Shown: positions 45,402-57,880 of the stretch, in pieces
Layout: every line of letters starts with the position of its first letter
Position numbering within the stretch: position 1 is the first letter of the stretch
NCBI GenBank assembly: GCA_022376925.1
Contig: JAIOJX010000004.1
Coordinates: forward strand, 178,031,501 to 178,095,500
Length of the DNA: 64,000 bases
Direction of reading: 5' to 3'
Source of the DNA: Tragulus kanchil
Taxonomy: Eukaryota > Chordata > Mammalia > Artiodactyla > Tragulidae
Made by a program: the position numbers and the translations under genes
The notes under the pieces: generated by a model
What the model was told of the DNA's origin: nothing
Databases searched by the model: none
Seen by the model: only the letters and a program-made list of their open reading frames with translations

Positions 45402-46481
45402 AAACAGATACTGAATACTGGGAAAGAGGGAAGGATCAAATTGTTAAAGACAGGGGAAAAAAACCTGTATTCTAGTCTTCTCACAGGGGGACAATATTTC
45501 ATTCTCTTCCAACTTGATTTATAATTTAAATATATAATCATTCAATTTGTAGAATACATTTCCTCTCTTTATATAATGAGTTTTAGAGACCAAAATATCC
45601 AGAAACAAGGCTTCCTTATGGTTGTCACAAAAACTAAGGTTTTTTTTTCTTTTTCACTAGTGATGTAGCATAAGCCAAGAGTATTATGATAAGGCAAAAA
45701 ACTTCAAAATAAAAACACTATACTCTCCTAAAAATGCCAGGAAGACATGTGTCTGTGGGAGAAACACGTCTGTGGGAGGAGGAATCTAGACATAAAAAAG
45801 AGAATTAAGAAACATATAAACCAAAAACCATATTGATAATCTTTAAACATTATTCTCACTTTTCGTAGCCAGAAATATGAAATTTCTCTTCACTGGACAT
45901 AATGAATAACGTATGGCAGAATGAGGACACACAAGTTAAGAGAAGTCAAAACATCATTTATTTTCTTTTGCAAAGGCTTTCATTTTTCCATTTCCCTGTA
46001 AACAAACAAAAACATTCTCATATTTTTTAGATTAAGAAAAACAGCATTACCTACCCATTTGAACTCAAAGTGAAAGAGAACATTTCTGAACTCTTTATAC
46101 ATTCTAATAAGCATCTATTAAAAAGTGTGCTATACATAATCAAAAATTAAAGTTCACATACAGCGTTTACCACTGTTAAGTAACCAGAGCTCCTCAAAGA
46201 AATAGCTGGTTCAGAACTGGGACAGCAAATGTACAAGATAGACCCTAGACATCTTGCTTAACAAAAAGTAAGGATGCTGGCTATAAAAAGTCTTCAGAAG
46301 TCAACTTGAAGAGGTTCTTCCCAGTAGTCAAAAATGGGACAATCTGAAATATCAATTAAAAATAATCACTATAATTGTTTCACATGTTTTTAAAAATCCA
46401 TGAATTCATAATACTATTTAAAAAACTCATTGATCTCCTTTGCATGATGCTAGGGGACCAATTTATTTTGAAAACTGCTTA
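45402..46481. other. Repeat-free unique sequence
   Basis: No transposable element or gene recognised. It contains a short near-direct repeat (gtctgtgggaga / gtctgtgggagg about 45750-45780), AT-rich runs and no long open frame. It is the longest stretch (about 1.1 kb single-copy equivalent) without any recognisable mobile element. Confidence 0.4.
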
Positions 46482-47583
46482 AGTTCATAAAAAAAAAAAC
46501 AGATACTGAATACTGGGAAAGAGGGAAGGATCAAATTGTTAAAGACAGGGGAAAAAAACCTGTATTCTAGTCTTCTCACAGGGGGACAATATTTCATTCT
46601 CTTCCAACTTGATTTATAATTTAAATATATAATCATTCAATTTGTAGAATACATTTCCTCTCTTTATATAATGAGTTTTAGAGACCAAAATATCCAGAAA
46701 CAAGGCTTCCTTATGGTTGTCACAAAAACTAAGGTTTTTTTTTCTTTTTCACTAGTGATGTAGCATAAGCCAAGAGTATTATGATAAGGCAAAAAACTTC
46801 AAAATAAAAACACTATACTCTCCTAAAAATGCCAGGAAGACATGTGTCTGTGGGAGAAACACGTCTGTGGGAGGAGGAATCTAGACATAAAAAAGAGAAT
46901 TAAGAAACATATAAACCAAAAACCATATTGATAATCTTTAAACATTATTCTCACTTTTCGTAGCCAGAAATATGAAATTTCTCTTCACTGGACATAATGA
47001 ATAACGTATGGCAGAATGAGGACACACAAGTTAAGAGAAGTCAAAACATCATTTATTTTCTTTTGCAAAGGCTTTCATTTTTCCATTTCCCTGTAAACAA
47101 ACAAAAACATTCTCATATTTTTTAGATTAAGAAAAACAGCATTACCTACCCATTTGAACTCAAAGTGAAAGAGAACATTTCTGAACTCTTTATACATTCT
47201 AATAAGCATCTATTAAAAAGTGTGCTATACATAATCAAAAATTAAAGTTCACATACAGCGTTTACCACTGTTAAGTAACCAGAGCTCCTCAAAGAAATAG
47301 CTGGTTCAGAACTGGGACAGCAAATGTACAAGATAGACCCTAGACATCTTGCTTAACAAAAAGTAAGGATGCTGGCTATAAAAAGTCTTCAGAAGTCAAC
47401 TTGAAGAGGTTCTTCCCAGTAGTCAAAAATGGGACAATCTGAAATATCAATTAAAAATAATCACTATAATTGTTTCACATGTTTTTAAAAATCCATGAAT
47501 TCATAATACTATTTAAAAAAAAAAAAACTCATTGATCTCCTTTGCATGATGCTAGGGGACCAATTTATTTTGAAAACTGCTTA
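45402..47583. repeat. Tandem duplication 13 (unit ~1,095 bp)
   Basis: Copy A 45402-46481, noisy filler about 46482-46496 ending in a long A run, copy B about 46497-47583. Another A-run difference lies near the end of the unit (46420-46426 versus 47514-47527). Copies otherwise look identical. The content is described separately. Confidence 0.97.
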
Positions 47584-47589
47584 GTCTCA

Positions 47590-48222
47590 TTGCTTCATGG
47601 CAAACAGAAGGGGAAAAAGCAGAAACAGTGACAGATTTTATTTTCTTGGGCTCCAAAATCACTGCAGATGATGATTGCAGCCATGAAATTAAAAGACACC
47701 TGCTCCTTGGAAGGAATGCTATGACAAACCTAGACAGTGTATTAAAAAGCAGAGACATCACTTTGTTGACAAAAGTCCATAGAATCAAAGCTATAGTTTT
47801 TCCAGTAGTCATGTATGGATGTGAGAGTTGGACAACAAAGAGGGCTGAGCCCCGAAGAATTGGTGCTTTTGAACCTTGGTGCTGGAAAAGAGTCTTGAGA
47901 GCCCCTTGGACAGCAAGGAAATCAAACCAGTCAATCCTAAAGGAAATCCACCCTGAATATTCACTGGAAGGACTGATACTGAAGCTCTGATATTTTGGCC
48001 ACCTGATGTGAAGAGCCGACTCGTTGGAAAAGACCCTGATGCTGGGATAGATTAAGGGCAGGAGGAGAAGGGGGCAACAGAAAATGAGATGGTTGGATAG
48101 CATTACTGACTCAGTGGACATGATTTGAGCAAACTCCAAGTGTATGAAGAACAGTGAATCCTGGCGTGCTGTAATCCATGGATTGTAAAGAGTTGGATAT
48201 GGCTTAGCGACTGAACAAAACA
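47590..48222 (+). mobile_element. BovB (RTE) LINE 3' end, longest copy here
   Basis: Sense BovB. The frame 47628-47990 reads the C-terminal RT region ('DFIFLGSKITADDDCSHEIK', 'KRHLLLGRNAMTNLDSVLKS', 'FPVVMYGCESWTTKRAEPRR', 'SNQSILKEIHPEYSLEGL'), then decayed codons and the 3' end 'gagttggatatggcttagcgactgaacaaaac'. The catalytic RT motifs and endonuclease are missing through 5' truncation. The 229-aa minus-strand frame (47552-48241) is its antisense shadow. Confidence 0.92.
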
Positions 48223-48634
48223 AATAAAGGGAAAGAATCAAGCATTTAACTTTTGCCTTTCCTGAATGAAGTATACCTCAGATTAACCACAGAATTGATA
48301 TGAGAAAGTTTCTCTAGTTTAACAAAGGCAAACGACAGAGTTAGAATATCACCATTTTGCAACACAGAACACCATAAATAATGAGGCTCTGATCTTCAAT
48401 ACCTGTTAACATCACAGTAAGATGAGACACCGCTTATTATGCCTCTTAATAGAAGTAACCACTACCTCCTATAAAGTATTCTTGCTAAGGAAAAGAACCT
48501 GAACTAGATCAGGCCTCTAGATATAACTGCCAGTTTACATGAAACACAAGATTGAGGGACAACTTAAAAAAGAGGCAAAAAGAAAAAAAAAAAACTTTTT
48601 TTTGTTTTTGTTTTTTTTAAAAGAAGACTCAGAA
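48223..48634. other. Unrecognised sequence
   Basis: No gene or family identified. Ends in A and T homopolymer runs (48580-48620). Confidence 0.3.
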
Positions 48635-48757
48635 GGGAATTCCCTGGTGGTCCAGTGGTTAGGACTCAGGGCTTTCACTGCTGTGGCCCCAGGTTCAATT
48701 CCTGGTTGGGAACTAAGATACCACAAGCTGTGCAGCATGGCCAAAAGCAACTTCAGA
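48635..48757 (+). mobile_element. Short CHR-type SINE
   Basis: 'gggaattccctggtggtccagtggttagg', box B 'ggttcaattcctggttggg', then 'aagctgtgcagcatggccaaaagc'. About 120 bp, typical of the short CHR/tRNA-Glu subfamily. No convincing target-site duplication. Confidence 0.85.
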
Positions 48758-49368
48758 AACATTACCCAAATGGTGTATACATCCTTATTTGGATCCTGAT
48801 GCAAACAAATCAAATTTACAAAGTCAGGGGAAATCTGAATCATTATTTTTGGTGTGATATTACATTTTTAGATGTGACAACTGCATTATGTCTACATTTG
48901 TTGTTTTCAATGAATCCTTAACTTTTAGAGGTATACACGAGGATATTTACAAATGAAATACATGTAAGAGGCTGCAGTCATCTGAAGGTCTGTCTGGGGT
49001 GGAGGATCCCCTTCCACAATGAATCCCTCACATGGTACCTAGCTGGAGGCTAGGTCCTCTCCATGGGAACCTTTCCACAGGCTATTTGCACGTCCCCACC
49101 ATAGGGCAGCCTGCCTTCCCCCTGGTGAGTAGTCTAAGAGAGCAAAGCAGAAACTGCCTTGTCTCTTACGACCTAGCACTGCTTCAATATATCACTGGTA
49201 ACACTGGTTAGCCTTATTCAACTTAAGAGAGGATTACACAAAGGCAGGAACATGAGAGGATCCTCAGGGCCATCCTGGAGGCAGGCTACCGCATTTGGCA
49301 CGTAAGCTCTGGACTGTGACTTTCAAAACCCCTCACCCTCCTACTGCACTCCAACCTCACTTCATTTC

Positions 49369-49640
49369 TTTCTTTCTTTAAAAAATAATTTTACTTATAT
49401 ATTTTTAGCTGTGCTGGGTCTTCACTGCTGGGCAGGCTTTCCTCTAGCTGCAGTGAGTGGGGGCTACTCATTAGTTCACTGTGGTGGCTTCTCTTGTTGC
49501 AGAGCACAGGCTCAACAGTCATGGTGCACAGACTTAGTTGCTCCCTGTCATGTGGGAACTTCCTGGTGCAGGGATCAAACCTGCGCCACTTGCATTAGCA
49601 GGTAGATTCTTTACCACTGAACCAACTGTGGGATCCCTTG
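49369..49640 (-). mobile_element. CHR-type SINE with TSD
   Basis: Minus-orientation SINE (plus strand 'tgtgctgggtcttcactgctgggcaggc', 'ggcttctcttgttgcagagcac', '...attctttaccactgaacc'). Target-site duplication cttcatttc at 49360-49368 and 49641-49649. Duplicate at about 50444-50715. Confidence 0.85.
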
Positions 49641-49649
49641 CTTCATTTC

Positions 49650-49980
49650 ATTTCACCCTTTCTTGGCAGAATAAGCTTCAGCTTTACTGGCTTCCCTTCT
49701 GTTCCTCAAAGGTGAGGCGTTTATACCAGTTTAGAGCCTTTGTACCAGTTGTTCCCTCTGCCACAAGTATTCTCTCCATTCATCTTCTGATCCTTCTGCT
49801 TTGACCATAAACGTTACCTGCTCAGAGAGGCCTTCCCTGGCCGCCTAGTCTGAAGATGTCTATCCCTTTCTACCTCAGAGTCTAGTTTTAATTATTTGCA
49901 GAAACACTTATCACTCTGATATTTTAGCACATCTGTCTGTGTTAAATTCTCCAGTACACTTAATCATCATATTCAAAATA
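49650..49980 (+). mobile_element. L2 LINE 3' segment
   Basis: 'ctttgtaccagttgttccctctgccacaag' (L2 'acatgctgttccctctgcctggaa'), 'ctgctcagagaggccttccctggccgcc', 'agagtctagttttaattatttgcagaaacacttatcactctgatattttagcac'. Copies at 50725-51055 and 51809-52139. Confidence 0.7.
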
Positions 49981-50692
49981 TCTGTGATTTCTCTAACTTT
50001 TAGAGGTATACACGAGGATATTTACAAATGAAATACATGTAAGAGGCTGCAGTCATCTGAAGGTCTGTCTGGGGTGGAGGATCCCCTTCCACAATGAATC
50101 CCTCACATGGTACCTAGCTGGAGGCTAGGTCCTCTCCATGGGAACCTTTCCACAGGCTATTTGCACGTCCCCACCATAGGGCAGCCTGCCTTCCCCCTGG
50201 TGAGTAGTCTAAGAGAGCAAAGCAGAAACTGCCTTGTCTCTTACGACCTAGCACTGCTTCAATATATCACTGGTAACACTGGTTAGCCTTATTCAACTTA
50301 AGAGAGGATTACACAAAGGCAGGAACATGAGAGGATCCTCAGGGCCATCCTGGAGGCAGGCTACCGCATTTGGCACGTAAGCTCTGGACTGTGACTTTCA
50401 AAACCCCTCACCCTCCTACTGCACTCCAACCTCACTTCATTTCTTTCTTTCTTTAAAAAATAATTTTACTTATATATTTTTAGCTGTGCTGGGTCTTCAC
50501 TGCTGGGCAGGCTTTCCTCTAGCTGCAGTGAGTGGGGGCTACTCATTAGTTCACTGTGGTGGCTTCTCTTGTTGCAGAGCACAGGCTCAACAGTCATGGT
50601 GCACAGACTTAGTTGCTCCCTGTCATGTGGGAACTTCCTGGTGCAGGGATCAAACCTGCGCCACTTGCATTAGCAGGTAGATTCTTTACCAC

Positions 50693-52839
50693 TGAACCAA
50701 CTGTGGGATCCCTTGCTTCATTTCATTTCACCCTTTCTTGGCAGAATAAGCTTCAGCTTTACTGGCTTCCCTTCTGTTCCTCAAAGGTGAGGCGTTTATA
50801 CCAGTTTAGAGCCTTTGTACCAGTTGTTCCCTCTGCCACAAGTATTCTCTCCATTCATCTTCTGATCCTTCTGCTTTGACCATAAACGTTACCTGCTCAG
50901 AGAGGCCTTCCCTGGCCGCCTAGTCTGAAGATGTCTATCCCTTTCTACCTCAGAGTCTAGTTTTAATTATTTGCAGAAACACTTATCACTCTGATATTTT
51001 AGCACATCTGTCTGTGTTAAATTCTCCAGTACACTTAATCATCATATTCAAAATAATCTCAGCATCCAAATGAGTAACCCTGGCAAATGCCTTGTCCCCA
51101 GTTCTGCCAACTGCTCAGCTCTAAGGACCTTCTCCTTCCTTCCACTTCAGGCACTACCTTCTACTATCAACCAAACTCAATCCATTATCTACTTCATTTG
51201 CTCAAGGGTCCCATGAAAATGACTTTTCAATTGCCATGAGTCAATTTCTGGACCCCATCTTCTCTCCCTAAACTTTTTCTCTTTATCTAGCTTAGCTTTC
51301 ATAGTCAATAATTATAATCATTCCCTTGTAAGAACTGTCAATTCGATCCCAAAATATCCTTTTTTCCCAAACTCTCTAATTTCAGAACCAAAACACTGTT
51401 TTCTCCATAACAAGAATATTGACAAAAAAGCATTTAACTAGGTAGATTATTTTTACCATAAATTCAAAGTCACTAAATGGGCACTGATTCTTAGCTAGCA
51501 ATCCTAGTAGATTTCTCTAGTAAACTGGATTTTTAATTCCTCCCCCCTCCAAGAAAGCTCATTCTTATCCGCTTTCCCCTCTTACAGCACTTACATCCCT
51601 CTTAGCCAACGTCCTTGATTCTCCATGGAGAACCTAAACAAGCCATAAACTAGAAATCTGTCATTTTCTCATGACCAGCTGTAAAAACTGACATGAATCT
51701 GCACCTGATTTCTCTTCTTTCCTGTTTCAACAGACATGACCCTCCTCCTCCTTCCAAAAGCTTAGAGGGTACTCCATGAACCAACTGTGGGATCCCTTGC
51801 TTCATTTCATTTCACCCTTTCTTGGCAGAATAAGCTTCAGCTTTACTGGCTTCCCTTCTGTTCCTCAAAGGTGAGGCGTTTATACCAGTTTAGAGCCTTT
51901 GTACCAGTTGTTCCCTCTGCCACAAGTATTCTCTCCATTCATCTTCTGATCCTTCTGCTTTGACCATAAACGTTACCTGCTCAGAGAGGCCTTCCCTGGC
52001 CGCCTAGTCTGAAGATGTCTATCCCTTTCTACCTCAGAGTCTAGTTTTAATTATTTGCAGAAACACTTATCACTCTGATATTTTAGCACATCTGTCTGTG
52101 TTAAATTCTCCAGTACACTTAATCATCATATTCAAAATAATCTCAGCATCCAAATGAGTAACCCTGGCAAATGCCTTGTCCCCAGTTCTGCCAACTGCTC
52201 AGCTCTAAGGACCTTCTCCTTCCTTCCACTTCAGGCACTACCTTCTACTATCAACCAAACTCAATCCATTATCTACTTCATTTGCTCAAGGGTCCCATGA
52301 AAATGACTTTTCAATTGCCATGAGTCAATTTCTGGACCCCATCTTCTCTCCCTAAACTTTTTCTCTTTATCTAGCTTAGCTTTCATAGTCAATAATTATA
52401 ATCATTCCCTTGTAAGAACTGTCAATTCGATCCCAAAATATCCTTTTTTCCCAAACTCTCTAATTTCAGAACCAAAACACTGTTTTCTCCATAACAAGAA
52501 TATTGACAAAAAAGCATTTAACTAGGTAGATTATTTTTACCATAAATTCAAAGTCACTAAATGGGCACTGATTCTTAGCTAGCAATCCTAGTAGATTTCT
52601 CTAGTAAACTGGATTTTTAATTCCTCCCCCCTCCAAGAAAGCTCATTCTTATCCGCTTTCCCCTCTTACAGCACTTACATCCCTCTTAGCCAACGTCCTT
52701 GATTCTCCATGGAGAACCTAAACAAGCCATAAACTAGAAATCTGTCATTTTCTCATGACCAGCTGTAAAAACTGACATGAATCTGCACCTGTTTTCTCTT
52801 CTTTCCTGTTTCAACAGACATGACCCTCCTCCTCCTTCC
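50693..52839. repeat. Tandem duplication 15 (unit 1,084 bp)
   Basis: Copy A 50693-51755, a 21-bp filler (51756-51776), copy B 51777-52839. The filler resembles the true downstream text with about 16 bp skipped (gcttagagg occurs both at 51760 and at 52857), as expected of a low-quality read end. One base difference: tgatttctc / tgttttctc (51705/52790). Confidence 0.97.
51056..51755 (+). mobile_element. L2-like degraded sequence
   Basis: Pyrimidine-rich sense text. 'caatttctggaccccatcttctctccctaaactttttctc' recalls the L2 'ttctagaccccttctcttctctctctacact' stretch, and 'cctgtttcaacagacatgaccctcctcc' fits the same element. Divergence is high, so family assignment is tentative. Duplicate at 52140-52839. 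Confidence 0.4.
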
Positions 52840-53090
52840 GAAGAATAATCCCTCTGCTTAGAGGCCTGATCACCTCCATTCTGCCCTCCTCTTCTCAAAA
52901 ACTCCAATCTTACAATTATTTCTTTTTCCTCCATTAACCATCACCCACTATTTCCTGGATCGCCCCTATGTATAGAATGCATGTAAGTTCTAGTATGTTC
53001 CCTCTTAAGAAACAAACAAAAAGTCTTCTTTGATCTCGTGTTCCCTTTCAGGTACAACTCCATTTGTCTACTCTTTTTACAGCTGAATTT

Positions 53091-53422
53091 CTTTTTTCTA
53101 TAATTATTTTTATTTTACTTTTTACTTTTGCAGAGTTTTGTTGTTTACATATATGTATAATCCCAGATTAGTCATATGTATATCCCTGGCCTCCTCCCTC
53201 TTCCACCCCTCTCTCAGTTGCCCCCATCCCACCCTTCCAGGCCGTCTCACAGTGCCCCTGCAGGATCCCCTATTCCCACAGCACAATAACAACAGATATC
53301 TTTTTCACATATGATACTGTAGGTTTCCATGTTACTCCCTCTACGCCTCCCACCCACTCTTCATTCCCCACAATGTCCATACGTCTGTTCTCTGTCTGTT
53401 TTTCCATTGCTTCACTACGTTC
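53091..53422 (-). mobile_element. 5'-truncated L1 3' end with TSD, in L2
   Basis: Complement of the ruminant L1 3'UTR ('aactctgcaaaagtaaaaag', 'gggggcaactgagagag', 'ggacattgtggggaatgaag'). Flanked by acagctgaattt (53079-53090) and acagccgaattt (53423-53434). About 330 bp long; its repeat at about 54220-54547 comes from duplication 16. Confidence 0.9.
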
Positions 53423-55334
53423 ACAGCCGAATTTTGGTAAAGTGGTTAAATAAATAAAAACTATCTGCTCTTTCTCACCCTCCATTCACGTTCTGTTCAA
53501 TTCATTCCAGTGTGACTTCTGCCTCTATCACAAGCAATCCATCCCACCAATCCAAGGAATAGTTTATGCTCTCATCCTGCGAGGTCTAAATTCTAAATTC
53601 TCATCCTACAAGCACTAAATTCTGTTCACTTTTCCCTCCTCCTTGAAATAATCTCTTGATTTCATTCAACCAATGATGACTGAACACTAGTCCTGGCCCA
53701 ACATGGTTCTAGGCACTGGCACTGGCTGTGGTGTCTCTCTTCCCTGGTTTTCCTTTCATATATGTCACTCCTTTTACTTCTCACCTTCGTCCTCCTCTGA
53801 CCTATTCTCTAAATGTTAAGTCATTCAGAACTTAACCCCAAGCCTCCTTTTATTTATTCTCTCCTTTAATAGTATTATCCATTCCCACGGCTTTATTATC
53901 CTTAGAGTAAAAACTCACAAATTTGTATCTGCAACCTGGAACTTTCTTTAGAACTCGTGTTCTCCCATATTCAATAACTTACTTGACATTCCCACTGAAA
54001 CTCCTCAAACCATCTCAGACTTAACATAATCAATTTTAGCCCTTAACTTTTCTCCCAAACATTCCAGTTTTAGCAAATTTCAGTAAATAACATACTATAC
54101 AGTTCTCAAGTCATAAACCTTTACTCCTATCTCTCCGTCCCCTACCACCTGTAATCCACGAGCAAGTCCCACTAAATCTATGTTCAAAATCTCTCTCAAA
54201 TGTATTTCACTGTCTTCGAAATAATTTATTTTTTTATTTTTACTTTTTACTTTTGCAGAGTTTTGTTGTTTACATATATGTATAATCCCAGATTAGTCAT
54301 ATGTATATCCCTGGCCTCCTCCCTCTTCCACCCCTCTCTCAGTTGCCCCCATCCCACCCTTCCAGGCCGTCTCACAGTGCCCCTGCAGGATCCCCTATTC
54401 CCACAGCACAATAACAACAGATATCTTTTTCACATATGATACTGTAGGTTTCCATGTTACTCCCTCTACGCCTCCCACCCACTCTTCATTCCCCACAATG
54501 TCCATACGTCTGTTCTCTGTCTGTTTTTCCATTGCTTCACTACGTTCACAGCCGAATTTTGGTAAAGTGGTTAAATAAATAAAAACTATCTGCTCTTTCT
54601 CACCCTCCATTCACGTTCTGTTCAATTCATTCCAGTGTGACTTCTGCCTCTATCACAAGCAATCCATCCCACCAATCCAAGGAATAGTTTATGCTCTCAT
54701 CCTGCGAGGTCTAAATTCTAAATTCTCATCCTACAAGCACTAAATTCTGTTCACTTTTCCCTCCTCCTTGAAATAATCTCTTGATTTCATTCAACCAATG
54801 ATGACTGAACACTAGTCCTGGCCCAACATGGTTCTAGGCACTGGCACTGGCTGTGGTGTCTCTCTTCCCTGGTTTTCCTTTCATATATGTCACTCCTTTT
54901 ACTTCTCACCTTCGTCCTCCTCTGACCTATTCTCTAAATGTTAAGTCATTCAGAACTTAACCCCAAGCCTCCTTTTATTTATTCTCTCCTTTAATAGTAT
55001 TATCCATTCCCACGGCTTTATTATCCTTAGAGTAAAAACTCACAAATTTGTATCTGCAACCTGGAACTTTCTTTAGAACTCGTGTTCTCCCATATTCAAT
55101 AACTTACTTGACATTCCCACTGAAACTCCTCAAACCATCTCAGACTTAACATAATCAATTTTAGCCCTTAACTTTTCTCCCAAACATTCCAGTTTTAGCA
55201 AATTTCAGTAAATAACATACTATACAGTTCTCAAGTCATAAACCTTTACTCCTATCTCTCCGTCCCCTACCACCTGTAATCCACGAGCAAGTCCCACTAA
55301 ATCTATGTTCAAAATCTCTCTCAAATGTATTTCA
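53099..55334. repeat. Tandem duplication 16 (unit ~1,125 bp)
   Basis: Copy A 53099-54209, filler ctgtcttcga (54210-54219), copy B about 54220-55334. The left border falls in the T-run of the inserted L1, where the run differs between copies. The last 370 bp of copy B begin duplication 17. Confidence 0.97.
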
Positions 55335-57132
55335 TTTGCTCCTGTCTCTTGCTGTTAATCATCTTTTGCCTACTGCAATAGCTTCAACTGGCATCTCTGC
55401 TCCCATCCTTGTCTCTCTCCAATCCTTCTGTTTTTCTAACTCTTTTAAGTGGTAGGTTAGGTTGTTTACTTGAGATTTTTCTTGATTTTGAAAAAGGCCT
55501 GTACTGTTATAAACTTCCCCCAATGAACTGCTTGTGCTGCATCTCGCAGATTTTGTATGCTTGTGTTCTCCTACAATCTTTTTGATACATGCCTTAAACA
55601 GTAACAACAAAAAACAGTAAATTAGGTTGGCGTATTCCATGCTTGTAGGTCTTCAACAGGATCATAAGGCAATGTGAATAAAATCTGAACTCCTCTCGGT
55701 ATTCAAGATCCTAAGTGATATGGACTCGGCTGGTTGAGTTTTTTCTCGCTCAGTCGTATTCGACTCTTCGCAACCCCATGGAGTGTAGCCCGCCACGCTT
55801 CTTTGTCCATGGAATTTTCCAAGCAAGAGTAATGGACTCTGCTTATCTGCTCACTACCATCATTTTTCTCCATTCTTTCCCACTATAATATGGTTACACT
55901 GACCTTTCAATTTCTTGACTATGTGAAGACCTGCTCTCCTATAGCATGGTACCTGCCACTGCCCCGTCAAACGCCCTCTCCTCTGGCTGGCTTCTTCTCA
56001 ATCTCCAGTCTGAGCAAAAAAAGGTTTTTACACTGCCATTTCTTTAAAACTTATTTTGAAAATTCCAATTAACTTCAAACTTAAGCCTCCTTTTATTTAT
56101 TCTCTCCTTTAATAGTATTATCCATTCCCACGGCTTTATTATCCTTAGAGTAAAAACTCACAAATTTGTATCTGCAACCTGGAACTTTCTTTAGAACTCG
56201 TGTTCTCCCATATTCAATAACTTACTTGACATTCCCACTGAAACTCCTCAAACCATCTCAGACTTAACATAATCAATTTTAGCCCTTAACTTTTCTCCCA
56301 AACATTCCAGTTTTAGCAAATTTCAGTAAATAACATACTATACAGTTCTCAAGTCATAAACCTTTACTCCTATCTCTCCGTCCCCTACCACCTGTAATCC
56401 ACGAGCAAGTCCCACTAAATCTATGTTCAAAATCTCTCTCAAATGTATTTCATTTGCTCCTGTCTCTTGCTGTTAATCCTGTTTTGCCTACTGCAATAGC
56501 TTCAACTGGCATCTCTGCTCCCATCCTTGTCTCTCTCCAATCCTTCTGTTTTTCTAACTCTTTTAAGTGGTAGGTTAGGTTGTTTACTTGAGATTTTTCT
56601 TGATTTTGAAAAAGGCCTGTACTGTTATAAACTTCCCCCAATGAACTGCTTGTGCTGCATCTCAGATTTTGTATGCTTGTGTTCTCCTACAATCTTTTTG
56701 ATACATGCCTTAAACAGTAACAACAAAAAACAGTAAATTAGGTTGGCGTATTCCATGCTTGTAGGTCTTCAACAGGATCATAAGGCAATGTGAATAAAAT
56801 CTGAACTCCTCTCGGTATTCAAGATCCTAAGTGATATGGACTCGGCTGGTTGAGTTTTTTCTCGCTCAGTCGTATTCGACTCTTCGCAACCCCATGGAGT
56901 GTAGCCCGCCACGCTTCTTTGTCCATGGAATTTTCCAAGCAAGAGTAATGGACTCTGCTTATCTGCTCACTACCATCATTTTTCTCCATTCTTTCCCACT
57001 ATAATATGGTTACACTGACCTTTCAATTTCTTGACTATGTGAAGACCTGCTCTCCTATAGCATGGTACCTGCCACTGCCCCGTCAAACGCCCTCTCCTCT
57101 GGCTGGCTTCTTCTCAATCTCCAGTCTGAGCA
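54965..57132. repeat. Tandem duplication 17 (unit ~1,117 bp)
   Basis: Copy A 54965-56016 plus a noisy 66-bp end (56017-56082), copy B 56083-57132. The noisy end contains 'ctttaaaacttattttgaaaattc', which also occurs downstream of copy B at about 57202-57225, so about 60 bp appear skipped there. Copy differences: atcatcttttgcc / atcctgttttgcc (55358/56476) and catctcgcag / catctcag (55541/56659). Confidence 0.97.
55735..55838 (-). mobile_element. Partial Bov-tA / BovB-derived unit
   Basis: Plus strand 'tctcgctcagtcgtattcgactcttcgcaaccccatggagtgtagcccgccacgc...' is the complement of the Bov-tA 3' body. The tRNA head is missing, so this copy is truncated. It sits in the L2 relic. Duplicate at 56853-56956. 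Confidence 0.85.
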
Positions 57133-57554
57133 TAAATATAAACTCCCCAGGCCACTTTACTCTTCATAGCACATAACATTAGTTACATATTCCTGTATTT
57201 ACTTTAAAACTTATTTTGAAAATTCACAAACATAAACAAAGGTAGAGTAAACAATGTATAATAATTCGAATAATTTTGCTTTATTTTAAAACTACCTCCC
57301 TTACTACACTGTAAGTTCCAATGAATAGAGACAATATTGTCTGAAGAAGACAATAGAGGTCCTGGGTATTCTTCACCCAGGATCTCGCACAATGCCTAGA
57401 TCATGAAATATCCCAACATGATTCTTGTTTGGAGTGAGAAGGAAAGTTAAAAATGATGCTAAAGACAAGGACAACACCACTGAGAAGAATGAAGCCAGGA
57501 GAGGGGAGCTCTGAGATGGTGACTTACTCAAAGTCTTAGTTACTAAAACAGCAT

Positions 57555-57880
57555 GGTCTTCACATAGAAGTATATTCCCAGACAGAACCAAGAAACAGAC
57601 CTATGTCTAGATACTGATATAGTGGCATGTGGCGTGTAATAAAGACAGCAATGCAGATCAGTGGAGGAAGGAGAAATGGTTCCATAAATGCCACAAGGAC
57701 AACTGGTTACCCATTCGAAAAAAAAAATCAGGTAAACCCCTCCTTCATATGTAAGAAAATAAAACTGATTCAGATTTGTGATTAAAGGTAAATAATAAAA
57801 ACCATAAAAATTCTTTTTAACACAAAATAATATTTTATGGAATAAAAACATAAATTCTATAGGCATTTCTCAGTTAAACA
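57555..57880 (+). mobile_element. Old L1 ORF2 fragment
   Basis: 'aatgcagatcagtggagg', 'aatggttccataaatgccacaaggacaactggttacccattcg' and later 'taataaaaaccataaaa' correspond to the L1M text 'caatggaacagaa ... ggtgccaggacaactggatatcc'. Diverged and non-coding. A 107-aa minus-strand frame here is incidental. 57881-58240 is unrecognised. Confidence 0.55.

Larger units (their letters stand above)
48919..51055. repeat. Tandem duplication 14 (unit 1,075 bp)
   Basis: Copy A 48919-49980, filler tctgtgatttctc 49981-49993, copy B 49994-51055. It contains unassigned sequence (48919-49350), a minus SINE and an L2 3' segment. The last 363 bp of copy B recur a third time at 51777-52139 through duplication 15. 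Confidence 0.97.
52840..57420 (+). mobile_element. Long L2 LINE relic with later insertions
   Basis: Successive sense L2 landmarks appear in order: 'ttccagtgtgacttctgcctctatcac' (53506), 'attatccattcccacggctttattatc' (53874), 'attcccactgaaactcctcaaaccatctcagacttaacat' (53988), 'caaatctctctcaaatg'-like text (54190), 'tgcctactgcaatagcttcaactggcatctctgc' (55367) and a 3' end '...cgcacaatgcctagatc' near 57400. L1, Bov-tA and another L1-like piece interrupt it, and duplications 16 and 17 inflate it. Without these it would be over 2 kb, one of the longer L2 copies one expects. Confidence 0.7.

Noticed and set aside
47552..48241. 229-aa minus-strand frame
   Set aside because: It lies antisense to a BovB reverse-transcriptase remnant; BovB 3' ends often leave long antisense frames.
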